11,625 nucleotides of DNA from Symbiodinium natans. Taxonomy: Eukaryota; Sar; Dinophyceae; Suessiales; Symbiodiniaceae. The DNA is taken from NCBI GenBank assembly GCA_905221605.1, contig CAJNDS010001659.1, positions 1 to 11,625 of the forward strand, in the 5' to 3' direction. The notes beneath the pieces were generated by a model. The model saw nothing but the letters and a program-made list of their open reading frames with translations, searched no databases and was not told the origin of the DNA. A program made the position numbers and the translations under genes. Shown here in pieces: positions 1-7,092 of the stretch; position 1 is the first letter of the stretch, and each line of letters begins with the position of its first letter.

Positions 1-1118
1 AAGCTGAGTAAGCTGAGATTTGCCCAGCCGCTACAAGCTGAGTAAGCTGAGATTTGCCCAGCCGCTACAAGCTGAGTAAGCTGAGATTTGCCCAGCCGCT
101 ACAAGCTGAGTAAGCTGAGATTTGCCCAGCCGCTACAAGCTGAGTAAGCTGAGATTTGCCCAGCCGCTACAAGCTGAGTAAGCTGAGATTTGCCCAGCCG
201 CTACAAGCTGAGTAAGCTGAGATTTGCCCAGCCGCTACAAGCTGAGTAAGCTGAGATTTGCCCAGCCGCTACAAGCTGAGTAAGCTGAGATTTGCCCAGC
301 CGCTACAAGCTGAGTAAGCTGAGATTTGCCCAGCCGCTACAAGCTGAGTAAGCTGAGATTTGCCCAGCCGCTACAAGCTGAGTAAGCTGAGATTTGCCCA
401 GCAGCTACAAGCTGAGTAAGCTGAGATTTGCCCAGCTGCTACAAGCTGAGTAAGCTGAGATTTGCCCAGCCGCTACAAGCTGAGTAAGCTGAGATTTGCC
501 CAGCCGCTACAAGCTGAGTAAGCTGAGATTTGCCCAGACGCTACAAGCTGAGTAAGCTGAGATTTGCCCAGCCGCGACAAGCTGAGTAAGCTGATTAAGC
601 TGAGATTTGCCCAGCCGCTACAAGCTGAGTAAGCTGATTCAGCTGAGATTTGCCCAGCCGCTACAAGCTGAGTAAGCTGATTAAGCTGAGATTTGCCCAG
701 CCGCTACAAGCTGAGTAAGCTGAGATTTGCCCAGCCGCTACAAGCTGAGTAAGCTGAGACTTGCCCAGCCGCTACAAGCTGAGTAAGCTGAGATTTGCCC
801 AGCCGCTACAGCTGAGTAAGCTGAGATTTGCCCAGCCGATACAAGCAGAGTAAGCTGAGATTTGCCCAGCCGCTACAAGCTGAGTAAGCTGAGATTTGCC
901 CAGCCGCTACAAGCTGAGTAAGCTGAGATTTGCCCAGCCGCTACAAGCTGAGTAAGCTGAGTAAGCTGAGATTTGCCCAGCCGCTACAAGCTGAGTAAGC
1001 TGAGATTTGCCCAGCCGCTACAAGCTGAGTAAGCTGAGATTTGCCCAGCCGCTACAAGCTGAGCAAGCTGAGATTTGCCCAGCCGCTGCAAGCTGAGTAA
1101 GCTGAGATTTGCCCAGCC
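1..1118 (+). repeat. 34-bp tandem repeat array, forward orientation
   Basis: About 33 head-to-tail copies of a 34-bp unit that starts AAGCTGAGTAAGCTGAG and ends with ATTTGCCCAGCCGCTAC. The first half is itself a near-duplicate of AAGCTGAG. Most copies are identical. Variants cluster: units near 587-690 carry an extra 9-bp GATTAAGCT-type insertion (43-bp units), and 954-968 has an extra GAGTAAGCT step. There are point changes near 403, 437, 538, 573, 757 and 838. The unit is not a multiple of three and encodes nothing convincing. It is a satellite-like or minisatellite array; no function is visible. Confidence 0.97.
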
Positions 1119-1145
1119 CAGCTTGTAGCGGCTGGGCAAATCTCA
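1104..1145. repeat. Array inversion point (palindrome centre)
   Basis: The forward array ends in GAGATTTGCCCAGCC at 1104-1118 and the complementary GGCTGGGCAAATCTC begins about 12 bases later. The two arms can pair as a hairpin with a loop of roughly 11-12 bases, extending outward through the arrays. Neither arm shows a spacer or other unique sequence at the junction. Confidence 0.9.
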
Positions 1146-1380
1146 GCTTACTCAGCTTGTAGCGGCTGGGCAAATCTCAGCTTACTCAGCTTGTAGCGGC
1201 TGGGCAAATCTCAGCTTACTCAGCTTGTAGCGGCTGGGCAAATCTCAGCTTACTCAGCTTGTAGCGGCTGGGCAAATCTCAGCTTACTCAGCTTGTAGCG
1301 GCTGGGCAAATCTCAGCTTACTCAGCTTGTAGCTTCTGGGCAAATCTCAGCTTACTCAGCTTGTAGCGGCTGGGCAAATC
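1119..1380 (-). repeat. 34-bp tandem repeat array, reverse orientation (left of insertion)
   Basis: About 7.7 copies of the reverse complement of the 34-bp unit (GTAGCGGCTGGGCAAATC as core). It starts abruptly at 1119 and is cut at 1380 by the retrotransposon LTR. The same reverse array resumes at 10331 on the far side, so 1119-1380 and 10331-11625 were one array before the insertion. One unit near 1331-1337 carries TTCTGGG in place of GGCTGGG. Confidence 0.96.
1376..1380. repeat. Target site duplication, left copy (AAATC)
   Basis: AAATC lies directly before the left LTR and is repeated directly after the right LTR at 10331-10335. In an uninterrupted repeat unit it occurs once (GGGCAAATCTCAG), so the duplication comes from the insertion. 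Five bases is the usual Ty1/copia integrase stagger. Confidence 0.93.
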
Positions 1381-1515
1381 TGCTAAACTTCAAGTCGCTC
1401 TTTTTCCTTGAACCGGTAAAGGCGCTGTCGGTAAAACATGAGTCACAAATCCACACATGCTCATCAACCCTTTGGGTTGGTAGGTGGGGTTCCCAGGTAG
1501 TAGAAAAACTTTACA
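1381..1515 (-). repeat. 3' LTR (135 bp)
   Basis: In element orientation it begins TGTAAAG and ends TTTAGCA, giving TG...CA ends. It matches the other LTR at every position except for one A in the run at 1432-1436 (GTAAAACATG here, five As in the other copy). It is very short for an LTR. A perfect hairpin, CAACCC-TTT-GGGTTG, lies at 1465-1479. No TATA box or AATAAA was recognised. The near identity of the two LTRs indicates a recent insertion. Confidence 0.96.
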
Positions 1516-1524
1516 CCCCGCCTT
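1516..1524 (-). promoter_or_regulatory. Polypurine tract for plus-strand priming
   Basis: On the minus strand AAGGCGGGG abuts the 3' LTR, where a retroelement keeps the RNase H-resistant primer for second-strand synthesis. The only pyrimidine is one C. Position is the main evidence; the tract is short. Confidence 0.75.
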
Positions 1525-1565
1525 GATGTTGTGCGAACTGTAAGCTCAACATCACTCTACAGTAA

Positions 1566-1709
1566 CGGGTTTGTAGAAACTGTACAGGTATGTCGTTGGG
1601 CTCATCTGGTATTGTGCGATGTCCTCGTTGTGCTCTCCCTATTGGAGTCCTTGCACTCGGTGAAAACTGTTCCCACTGCTTCCTCGTGGGTAACACTTCG
1701 CTCAGGTAA
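1566..1709 (+). other. Antisense cysteine-rich reading with three CxxC pairs (possible zinc-ribbon fragment)
   Basis: On the plus strand, antisense to pol, this frame opens after a TAA at 1563 and closes with TAA at 1707. An ATG at 1590 gives 39 residues. It reads CRNC, then 12 residues, CPRC, then 12 residues, CSHC. The section LGSSGIVRCPRC recalls LSD1-type zinc fingers, where G-x-x-x-V-x-C-x-x-C is typical, although the spacing between the first two cysteine pairs is two shorter. The stretch ends in CTCAGGTAAGC, a canonical 5' splice donor, so it could be an exon remnant. Some plant LTR elements carry antisense ORFs in this position. A chance reading of pyrimidine-rich DNA is equally possible. 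Too short to call a gene. Confidence 0.25.
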
Positions 1710-1765
1710 GCTTGTACTCGTTGTAGCTCACACTGTACGGAAAAGTGAAACATTCCATCATTCAC

Positions 1766-4700
1766 TCACATGGTCCCGGGCCTGCAATTGCCACAAGGAC
1801 GGTAGTGCAATCTCGCATGCACTGCTGCACTGTAAGTGAATCTCTCTGACCTTTGCACATCTGCACATGTAGGTCGGTGGTACCTCTTGCCATGAGGCGT
1901 GTACACATACTGGGGTTGTGCTCGTAGCTGTTCGTCCACATCCTGTGCCATAGGAATGATATTAACCATTCCCCATTCTTGAAATCGCCTTGCAAGCTCT
2001 TCGTCATTCACATGGATTTGGCTTGCTGGTACTGTACTGATTCCAGGCATCCCATTACCACTGCCTGTCGCTGAATCCTCTGGTGCATCACGGAAATACA
2101 TATTGACTGCCCTTGCTGTACGTTGAACATCATCCTCATCGGGCGGACAATACTTTTGCACAAATCTTCGAATAGTGAATTCCTCCTGCGGTTCCTGTGG
2201 TCCTTCTTCCTGCGGTTCCTGTGGTCCTTCTTCCTGCGGTTCCTGTGGTCCTTCTTCCTGTGGTCCTTCTTCCTGTGGTTCCTGTGGTCCTTCTTCCTGT
2301 GGTTCCTGTGGTCCTTCTTCCTGTGGTTCCTGTGGTCCTTCTTCCTGTGGTTCCTGTGGTCCTTCTTCCTGTGGTTCCTGTGGTCCTTCTTCCTGTGGTT
2401 CCTGTCGTCCTTCGTTCACCTTCTGCTCGACCATGTAGAACAAGAGTAAAGCGAAAATTCCTCCTAGTAGCACACTGAAAAGAATAATCCATCCACTCAC
2501 TTCCTTCACATAGATGAAAACAAATTCTCGTTCTTCTCGTTCTCGTCCTCCAAAATCGTCTGGCTGTCCTGCAATGTGAGAAATCATATTCACCATCATT
2601 GTCAAGTACATCGCTCTAGCCGTCTTGCTTCCTCGCTCACTCAACAAAGTTGCACGTAGTGCTCGAACTTGGCTTCGGCAAACTTCACCTGCCACATGTT
2701 CCATTGCTTCTTCTTTCCCATAACGCTCATGACTTTCTCCATTCCACACCATGGCTCCAATATGGTACATGAGAAATCTCCTTCGAGATACTCCTAAGCG
2801 CTTTGTATTCAAGTCGGCAATGTTTAATTTGGTAGGCACTGGCTTTGCTTTGAAGCTGTTGTTCTTCACCCCTCGCTGAAGCCATAATACTCTCAGATCG
2901 ATATGTTTGAGTCCTCCGACTCCTGTTCGCATCATCCATTGTCTTCCCGCACTTGAATCCATCCGGATCTCCACGAGTAACTTTCCTGCAAGAAACATCC
3001 ACAACTTCTTCAGTAACATCGCTTCTGATGCTCCTCCTGAGCATGCTAGCACTTCGGACTCTGCCGAACTTAAAGCTGTAGCTTTCTGGGTCCTGCTATA
3101 CGAAAGTACTGGCACTGCATTCACACACACAATCACTGATGATGTAGACCATCTCGCTTCACGGTCTGATGCCCAATCTGCATCCGTGAATACTTCCATA
3201 CTGTGTGTTCCTTTCTTTTCTTCGTCTTCTTCTTCTTGCTCTTCTCTTTGATAGATCGCATCCATCATCTTGTTTCCAACCTTTGTGTACTTCAGTAGGA
3301 ATCCCAGTTGCTCTGTTCCTTGCACATAGAGCAAAGCTTGTTTCAAACAGGTTAACGCTTGTTCCGTTGGCTTCGACATCTTACTTGCCAAACACTTCGT
3401 CACATGCTGCAAATCCCATCGGTCTTGGGAAATGTACAACAGTGTTCCCAACGCTGAACGAAACTTCTTGCACTCGTTCTCCTCCAGTTCTTTGGAATTG
3501 TCCACTGTTCCAATCAGCTGGTGCTCTGGGGTTTGTCTTGGCTTTCGGTTCCCCAGCTTGTAGAGTCCTCTAAGCTTCTCGTAGTGCTTCTTCGACACTG
3601 TCACCAAAATTCCTTCTTCAAGGAACTCATAGGTCCTCTTCAGGTAATGAAGCTGTTCTCCCGATCCCCGGTGGGATGGGAACGGTCCCTCAACTGTGAG
3701 CTTGAAAAACTTCTCTAGCTCGCATATCAGCCATCTTCCTTCGCCTTTTGCACCTGCAACTAGCTCGTCGTCGACATGAATCGACACTGCAATCTTCTTC
3801 ACTCGGTGCTTCAAGATTGAGGGTATCCCAACAAATTGCTCAAATCCCAAACGCTTCAAAATCTCAACCAAATGGGTAAACCATTGTTCTGCCGCTGATC
3901 TTTGCCCTGGCAGACACTTCTCCACTTTCCATACGTGGTCTTCATCCAAACCAAGTAGTGTTCGAATCCACGGTGAGATATCAGCATACATCAGAGCTTT
4001 CTGCGTGACTTGCAAGAATGCGTCACGAATGTCAAGAACTGTAAGCTCCCAATTGTAGATGAGATGAAAAAGAAACATCATTCGCACTGCTGCGTGTCCT
4101 GACGTAGGACTAAAAGTCTCCTCCGTGCTCTGGGCTCCCGCACGGAATTCCCGACACACAATTCTGCATCTACGCTTCCAAACTCCATCTCTCTTTCTCC
4201 AATCGAAAACTGTCCTTAGTGTCAGAAACTTACCTTCCTCTGAACACTCTTCCTTCTTGATCGTCTTCACAACCTTCATGTTGGCGAGTTTGTCAAGTTC
4301 AGCTTTTCCTGCCTCTGCATCCAATCTTTCAAGTTCCTCTTCGCTGACTTTCGGTGGTCGATCCTCATCTTCTTCTTCTCCTTCACTATCCGCTTCATAT
4401 TCCTCTTCGCATTCCTTCCAGACTCTTTCTTCCCAAAGGTCATCTTCATGATATCCTGTTTCGTCTTCCTGTTCTTCTACCTGTCCGGCGTACAACGGTG
4501 GAAATAGACTTCCTTTCGGACTTCCAGGATCAGCACTTGTAGGTGAACTTTCCGCAGTCTTTTGTTGCTTCGTTGGTGGCTCCTCAGCATCTGCTGTTTT
4601 ACTAGCTTTCGCAGGTTCCTCTCTTTCTTCTCCTTCAGTCTCTCTCTTTTGTCCCCCGCCTTGGTTGGAATCCGTTGATGAACTTCGAGGTGTAGGTTGA

Positions 4701-5917
4701 CCACTGCTCAGCAATAGATCACTGATTGTGTCATGCTTTGAACTTTCCACATCAGATCCTGCTTCATCTCCTGCTGGCTCTGGCTCATTTTCTCCTCCTT
4801 CTTTCTCTTTGCCTGGTTCTTCCATGATTCTCGGTAACGGTGCCGCATGCGCGGTGTGCCCTAGCCTTGGGGCTTTCTTCGTCCAAGGAGAACCCTGAAG
4901 TTGAAGGGTCTCACGTGCGCGCCACGCTGGTTGTGTGCGCCGCACAGATCTTGACGTAAAGATCCCATCTTTTGACGTAATCACGTCCATGTCCCGGTCG
5001 TCCTTTCCAACCCATATTCCTCCTGTCCACAAGGATCGATTCTTCACTCCTCCAGGCTTGGCCAGACCAAACACATACTCTCCGAAGGGTAAAATTTGCC
5101 CTTGGTATGGTCTCCCGTAGACCAATTGGAAAGCTGTACTCTGCGTCCCTGAGTGTAGGTGGTACCTGTTGAACAACCATGCTGCGTGGTCAATTGCCCA
5201 CGCTCGTAAAGCATGATCTTCAGGAATCTTTTCCCCAATCCGATCCTCGACCATTTCAATCATCGTGAGGCTTTGTCTCCTGAGGTTCTGAATGTGGCGT
5301 TCCACTCTCGCTGTTCTTCCTTTGTGGTAGGGCTTGTTTGGATACTTTCCAGCCTTGTAGCCTAACTTTTGTCGTATTGCTACAATCAAATCCAGTAAGG
5401 CTGTTGTCGCTGGCTCCACATCAATCGCAAACAGAACTTCTTCGGAAATGTAGTTCATCTCGAGAGAAAACTTCACCACTTTCTCGGCCAACTTCTTCGT
5501 CGGTGCTTTCCCCGGCACTGGAATCGCCCACGAAAATCGAGTCCATGAATCAAGAATGATCAGACTCACACTGCTCTGACCCATGTACATGAAGTCCATC
5601 TGGATCACTGGTTTTCCTGGGTCTTCATACTTTGCTTCACTGCTTTGTGGGGTATGGTCCTGTTTCGACTTTGCTGCTGCACAGAAATCACACCATGGTT
5701 GCATTGGCATGTGGGTTGCCATATGCTCTTCAATCTCTGCTTCTGTCGGTTCGGGCACTCCGGGTCTTGTTCTTGCTTTGGGCCTTTGCTTCCTCAGCCT
5801 GTCTGCAACTTCTTCTGCGTCCTCATCTCTGTCTTCGGTGAGGTAGTTGCACAGTCTCCAGGACTCCTGAACATCTTCACCTTTGACCCTGAGACGCTCA
5901 AACCCAAATACCGACAA
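1766..5917 (-). CDS. Copia pol: integrase, reverse transcriptase, RNase H and C-terminal membrane/zinc tail
   Basis: An open frame of 1,383 codons, numbered from its first codon (a TTG at 5917, not a real start; the frame is entered from upstream). Residues 65-79 carry a compact H-x3-H-x6-C-x2-C zinc site. The integrase core has D108, D166 and E206 (DD-39-E). Residues 360-540 form an acidic, low-complexity linker. Reverse transcriptase spans about 545-790, with D629 in LTVLDIRDAFL and the HVDD box at 714-717. RNase H spans about 905-1015, with D912, E953, D987 and the downstream KHIDLR. A transmembrane helix lies at about 1141-1163, followed by QEPQEEGP repeats at 1172-1246. A final H1347-x3-C1351...C1375-x2-C1378 site lies just before the TGA. 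All copia catalytic residues are present. The protein would make and integrate element cDNA. It is cut off from gag and protease by a frameshift and the inversion upstream. Confidence 0.93.
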   Translation of the reverse strand: MSVFGFERLRVKGEDVQESWRLCNYLTEDRDEDAEEVADRLRKQRPKARTRPGVPEPTEAEIEEHMATHMPMQPWCDFCAAAKSKQDHTPQSSEAKYEDPGKPVIQMDFMYMGQSSVSLIILDSWTRFSWAIPVPGKAPTKKLAEKVVKFSLEMNYISEEVLFAIDVEPATTALLDLIVAIRQKLGYKAGKYPNKPYHKGRTARVERHIQNLRRQSLTMIEMVEDRIGEKIPEDHALRAWAIDHAAWLFNRYHLHSGTQSTAFQLVYGRPYQGQILPFGEYVFGLAKPGGVKNRSLWTGGIWVGKDDRDMDVITSKDGIFTSRSVRRTQPAWRARETLQLQGSPWTKKAPRLGHTAHAAPLPRIMEEPGKEKEGGENEPEPAGDEAGSDVESSKHDTISDLLLSSGQPTPRSSSTDSNQGGGQKRETEGEEREEPAKASKTADAEEPPTKQQKTAESSPTSADPGSPKGSLFPPLYAGQVEEQEDETGYHEDDLWEERVWKECEEEYEADSEGEEEDEDRPPKVSEEELERLDAEAGKAELDKLANMKVVKTIKKEECSEEGKFLTLRTVFDWRKRDGVWKRRCRIVCREFRAGAQSTEETFSPTSGHAAVRMMFLFHLIYNWELTVLDIRDAFLQVTQKALMYADISPWIRTLLGLDEDHVWKVEKCLPGQRSAAEQWFTHLVEILKRLGFEQFVGIPSILKHRVKKIAVSIHVDDELVAGAKGEGRWLICELEKFFKLTVEGPFPSHRGSGEQLHYLKRTYEFLEEGILVTVSKKHYEKLRGLYKLGNRKPRQTPEHQLIGTVDNSKELEENECKKFRSALGTLLYISQDRWDLQHVTKCLASKMSKPTEQALTCLKQALLYVQGTEQLGFLLKYTKVGNKMMDAIYQREEQEEEDEEKKGTHSMEVFTDADWASDREARWSTSSVIVCVNAVPVLSYSRTQKATALSSAESEVLACSGGASEAMLLKKLWMFLAGKLLVEIRMDSSAGRQWMMRTGVGGLKHIDLRVLWLQRGVKNNSFKAKPVPTKLNIADLNTKRLGVSRRRFLMYHIGAMVWNGESHERYGKEEAMEHVAGEVCRSQVRALRATLLSERGSKTARAMYLTMMVNMISHIAGQPDDFGGREREEREFVFIYVKEVSGWIILFSVLLGGIFALLLFYMVEQKVNEGRQEPQEEGPQEPQEEGPQEPQEEGPQEPQEEGPQEPQEEGPQEPQEEGPQEEGPQEPQEEGPQEPQEEGPQEPQEEFTIRRFVQKYCPPDEDDVQRTARAVNMYFRDAPEDSATGSGNGMPGISTVPASQIHVNDEELARRFQEWGMVNIIPMAQDVDEQLRAQPQYVYTPHGKRYHRPTCADVQRSERFTYSAAVHARLHYRPCGNCRPGTM
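2180..2404 (-). repeat. 24-bp coding minisatellite (QEPQEEGP repeats)
   Basis: Eight full 24-bp units and flanking partial units encode the octapeptide QEPQEEGP. One 15-bp internal unit (QEEGP) near 2246-2260 is shortened by exactly three codons, so the frame is kept. The units at the 2180 end use TGCGG where the others use TGTGG, marking an older sub-block. The tract lies just after the C-terminal transmembrane segment and would form an acidic, disordered stalk. Confidence 0.93.
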
Positions 5918-5932
5918 CCTTCTCGCAGCTTC
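5869..5932 (-). other. Frame change between SAP-like segment and integrase ORF
   Basis: The SAP-side frame and the integrase frame are both open over 5869-5932 and differ by -1, equivalent to one missing base. The crossover cannot be fixed: the SAP frame still looks right as far as KVKMF, while the integrase frame reads FERLRVKG over the same bases, which also resembles the end of a SAP motif. A one-base loss near 5868 or in the GGGTTTG run near 5905 would explain it, as would a deletion between two similar segments. Confidence 0.6.
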
Positions 5933-6120
5933 TCAATCTCACTCGTTGCTGTGAGTGACTCTCCATTCACCACAATAGTACTTCCCATGTCGAGTTCCAA
6001 CTCTTGGTGTCCTCCTGCCTTTCCTTGCTGCTTCACAACTCCTTTCGGCACTGGCACCTGCAACTCTTCTGGAGCTCCTCTTTCTCTTCCAAACCATTCT
6101 GGCTCCTCTTCCGCTGCAGT
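5869..6120 (-). CDS. Polyprotein segment upstream of integrase with SAP-like motif
   Basis: Minus-strand coding that should connect the protease-integrase linker to the integrase. It is open across the boundary at 6120 and holds an acidic stretch, a Lys/Gln-rich stretch, and then a SAP-like helix-turn-helix: LREGCRYLGLSVSGSKVKMF at 5928-5869, with the G-x-S-x-S-G-S-K pattern of the SAP DNA-binding fold. After that motif the frame runs into unrelated residues and stops at about 5794, while the integrase continues in the frame shifted by -1. Upstream of 6120 the frame enters the inverted block and meets a stop at 6166-6168. A short SAP-type module before integrase is, from memory, usual in dinoflagellate copia polyproteins and might contact DNA. 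Confidence 0.72.
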
Positions 6121-6687
6121 GTGACTGAGGACTTTGTGTTGTCGGACACCAATAACATCTTGCTGTCTTTAGGAAGGCTACTCAAAAATGGATGGAAGTT
6201 TGTGTCAGTGGGATGCAAACAGCGCCAAGGGGGCGAGACCTGGGAAGAAACCCAGGCGGGGGAACTTGTATCTCCCGATGGTAAGGCACGGGTGCCTGTG
6301 GAATACCAGAGGAATAGCTTGAGATTGACAGCGGAAGTTAGAGGAGTCGAGCAAGTCAGGGCAGTCAAGGTGACTTTGGCCTATGACTTTGGTAAAGTCC
6401 CAGAGAAGGATTGGAGCCTTCTACCGAATGGAACGCCAGTCCATCGCCATTTTGGACTTGAGTTTGTAAAGCCACCGACAGGTACTTGGAAGTACAGGAC
6501 CACCATCGTGAAGGTGGGCAACGAATGGGAAGTGATTGAAGCAACGGAATTGCTCGAGCGAAAATCCGACTTGGAAGATCGAATACCGGGATTGCTTTTT
6601 CGATCAGAAATTCTCACATTCTTGCACAGGACACCAGAGTATCTGGACAAGTGCTTGGTAGAAGAGGTAGCGCCAGAAGAAGCTACT
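6121..6687 (+). pseudogene. Inverted 189-codon block of the copia polyprotein (protease-integrase linker)
   Basis: Plus-strand coding inside a minus-strand element. The block is open for exactly 567 bp and reads as the conserved linker that follows protease in these elements: a DTNNILLSLGRLLKNGWKF motif, then VPVEYQRNSL, then KYRTTIVKVGNEWEVIEATE. Strand composition also flips: the plus strand is pyrimidine-rich on both sides and purine-rich here. The protease frame ends in phase at 6688 and the SAP-side frame begins in phase at 6120, so turning the block round would rejoin all three pieces without loss or gain of codons. Short inverted repeats TGCAGT (6115-6120) and ACTGCA (6690-6695) lie at the edges. 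The open frame itself runs on as 6004-6807 on the plus strand, but the parts outside 6121-6687 are antisense readings. It is either a true inversion or an assembly error. Confidence 0.9.
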
Positions 6688-7092
6688 GAACTGCAAAACT
6701 GCTCGCCGCATACCTTCAACTCGCATCGCACCCCCTTGTGCGTCCTGCAACCTCAGAGAGGTTGGGGTCGAAACTTCGACGCCTGCATCCGACAATCTTC
6801 GTGGTAACAAACTCACATCTGCTCCTGAATCCAAGATCACCACATGTTGCTTTGTGTCCAACTGGACCATTCGCACATTGAGAGGTTCCGATCCTCCCTG
6901 ACTCAGAGGTTCCAATCCTCCTGGAGGTCCCAATCCTCCTTGAACTCTTTCCAAGCTGTTTTCATACCATTGATACAGCTCATCACTCTCATGATCTTGT
7001 TTGTTCTCACTCTCATCCCCGATGTAGTAGCACTCTGGTCCTTGCACCTCTATCCTTCTGGTGAACCAATCACCTTCTTCTTCTGAAACTCG
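6688..7092 (-). CDS. Retroviral-type aspartic protease domain
   Basis: Minus-strand coding for the element protease, which cleaves the polyprotein. The motif VVILDSGADVSLLP, with its catalytic Asp in DSGAD at about 6831-6817, is the retropepsin active site, which works as a homodimer. An acidic spacer (GDESENKQDHESDELYQWYE) joins it to gag. The first in-phase codon used by a prokaryote-style scan is GTG at 7047; the frame is really entered from gag by a -1 change near 7085. The true sequence ends at 6688, where the inverted block begins. The open frame carries on antisense for about 27 more codons to a stop at 6604, so the expressed protease would have a foreign tail and lack the rest of pol. 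Confidence 0.88.

Larger units (their letters stand above)
1516..1765 (-). other. Element 3' untranslated region between pol stop and 3' LTR
   Basis: 250 bp follow the TGA stop of the pol frame. The pol frame stays open after that TGA for another 84 codons and closes at a TAA made by the first bases of the 3' LTR (TGTAA). That downstream protein has no recognisable motif. The plus strand carries a cysteine-rich reading, listed separately. No terminator or poly(A) signal was recognised. Confidence 0.6.

Noticed and set aside
1-1118. CRISPR array
   Set aside because: The 34-bp units are directly contiguous with no unique spacers, and the context is eukaryotic.
2175-2438. Plus-strand Cys/Ser/Gly-rich and Trp/Phe-rich readings over the 24-bp repeat
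   Set aside because: They are antisense shadows of the QEPQEEGP repeat; every frame of a 24-bp repeat is open by periodicity.
6004-6120. Upstream part of the plus-strand ORF that contains the inverted block
   Set aside because: It is the antisense of the SAP-side coding; true plus-strand coding starts at 6121.
6441-6462. Dinoflagellate spliced-leader-like string (GCCATTTTGG)
   Set aside because: Only about ten bases match the leader as I recall it. It lies within well-supported coding of the inverted block and the following bases diverge.
6688-6807. Downstream part of the same plus-strand ORF
   Set aside because: It is antisense of the protease domain, whose minus-strand reading is clear.
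7053-7092. Programmed -1 frameshift signal between gag and protease
   Set aside because: No slippery heptamer of the X-XXY-YYZ type was recognised, and two other -1 breaks lie within single domains or modules, so lost bases are the simpler explanation.
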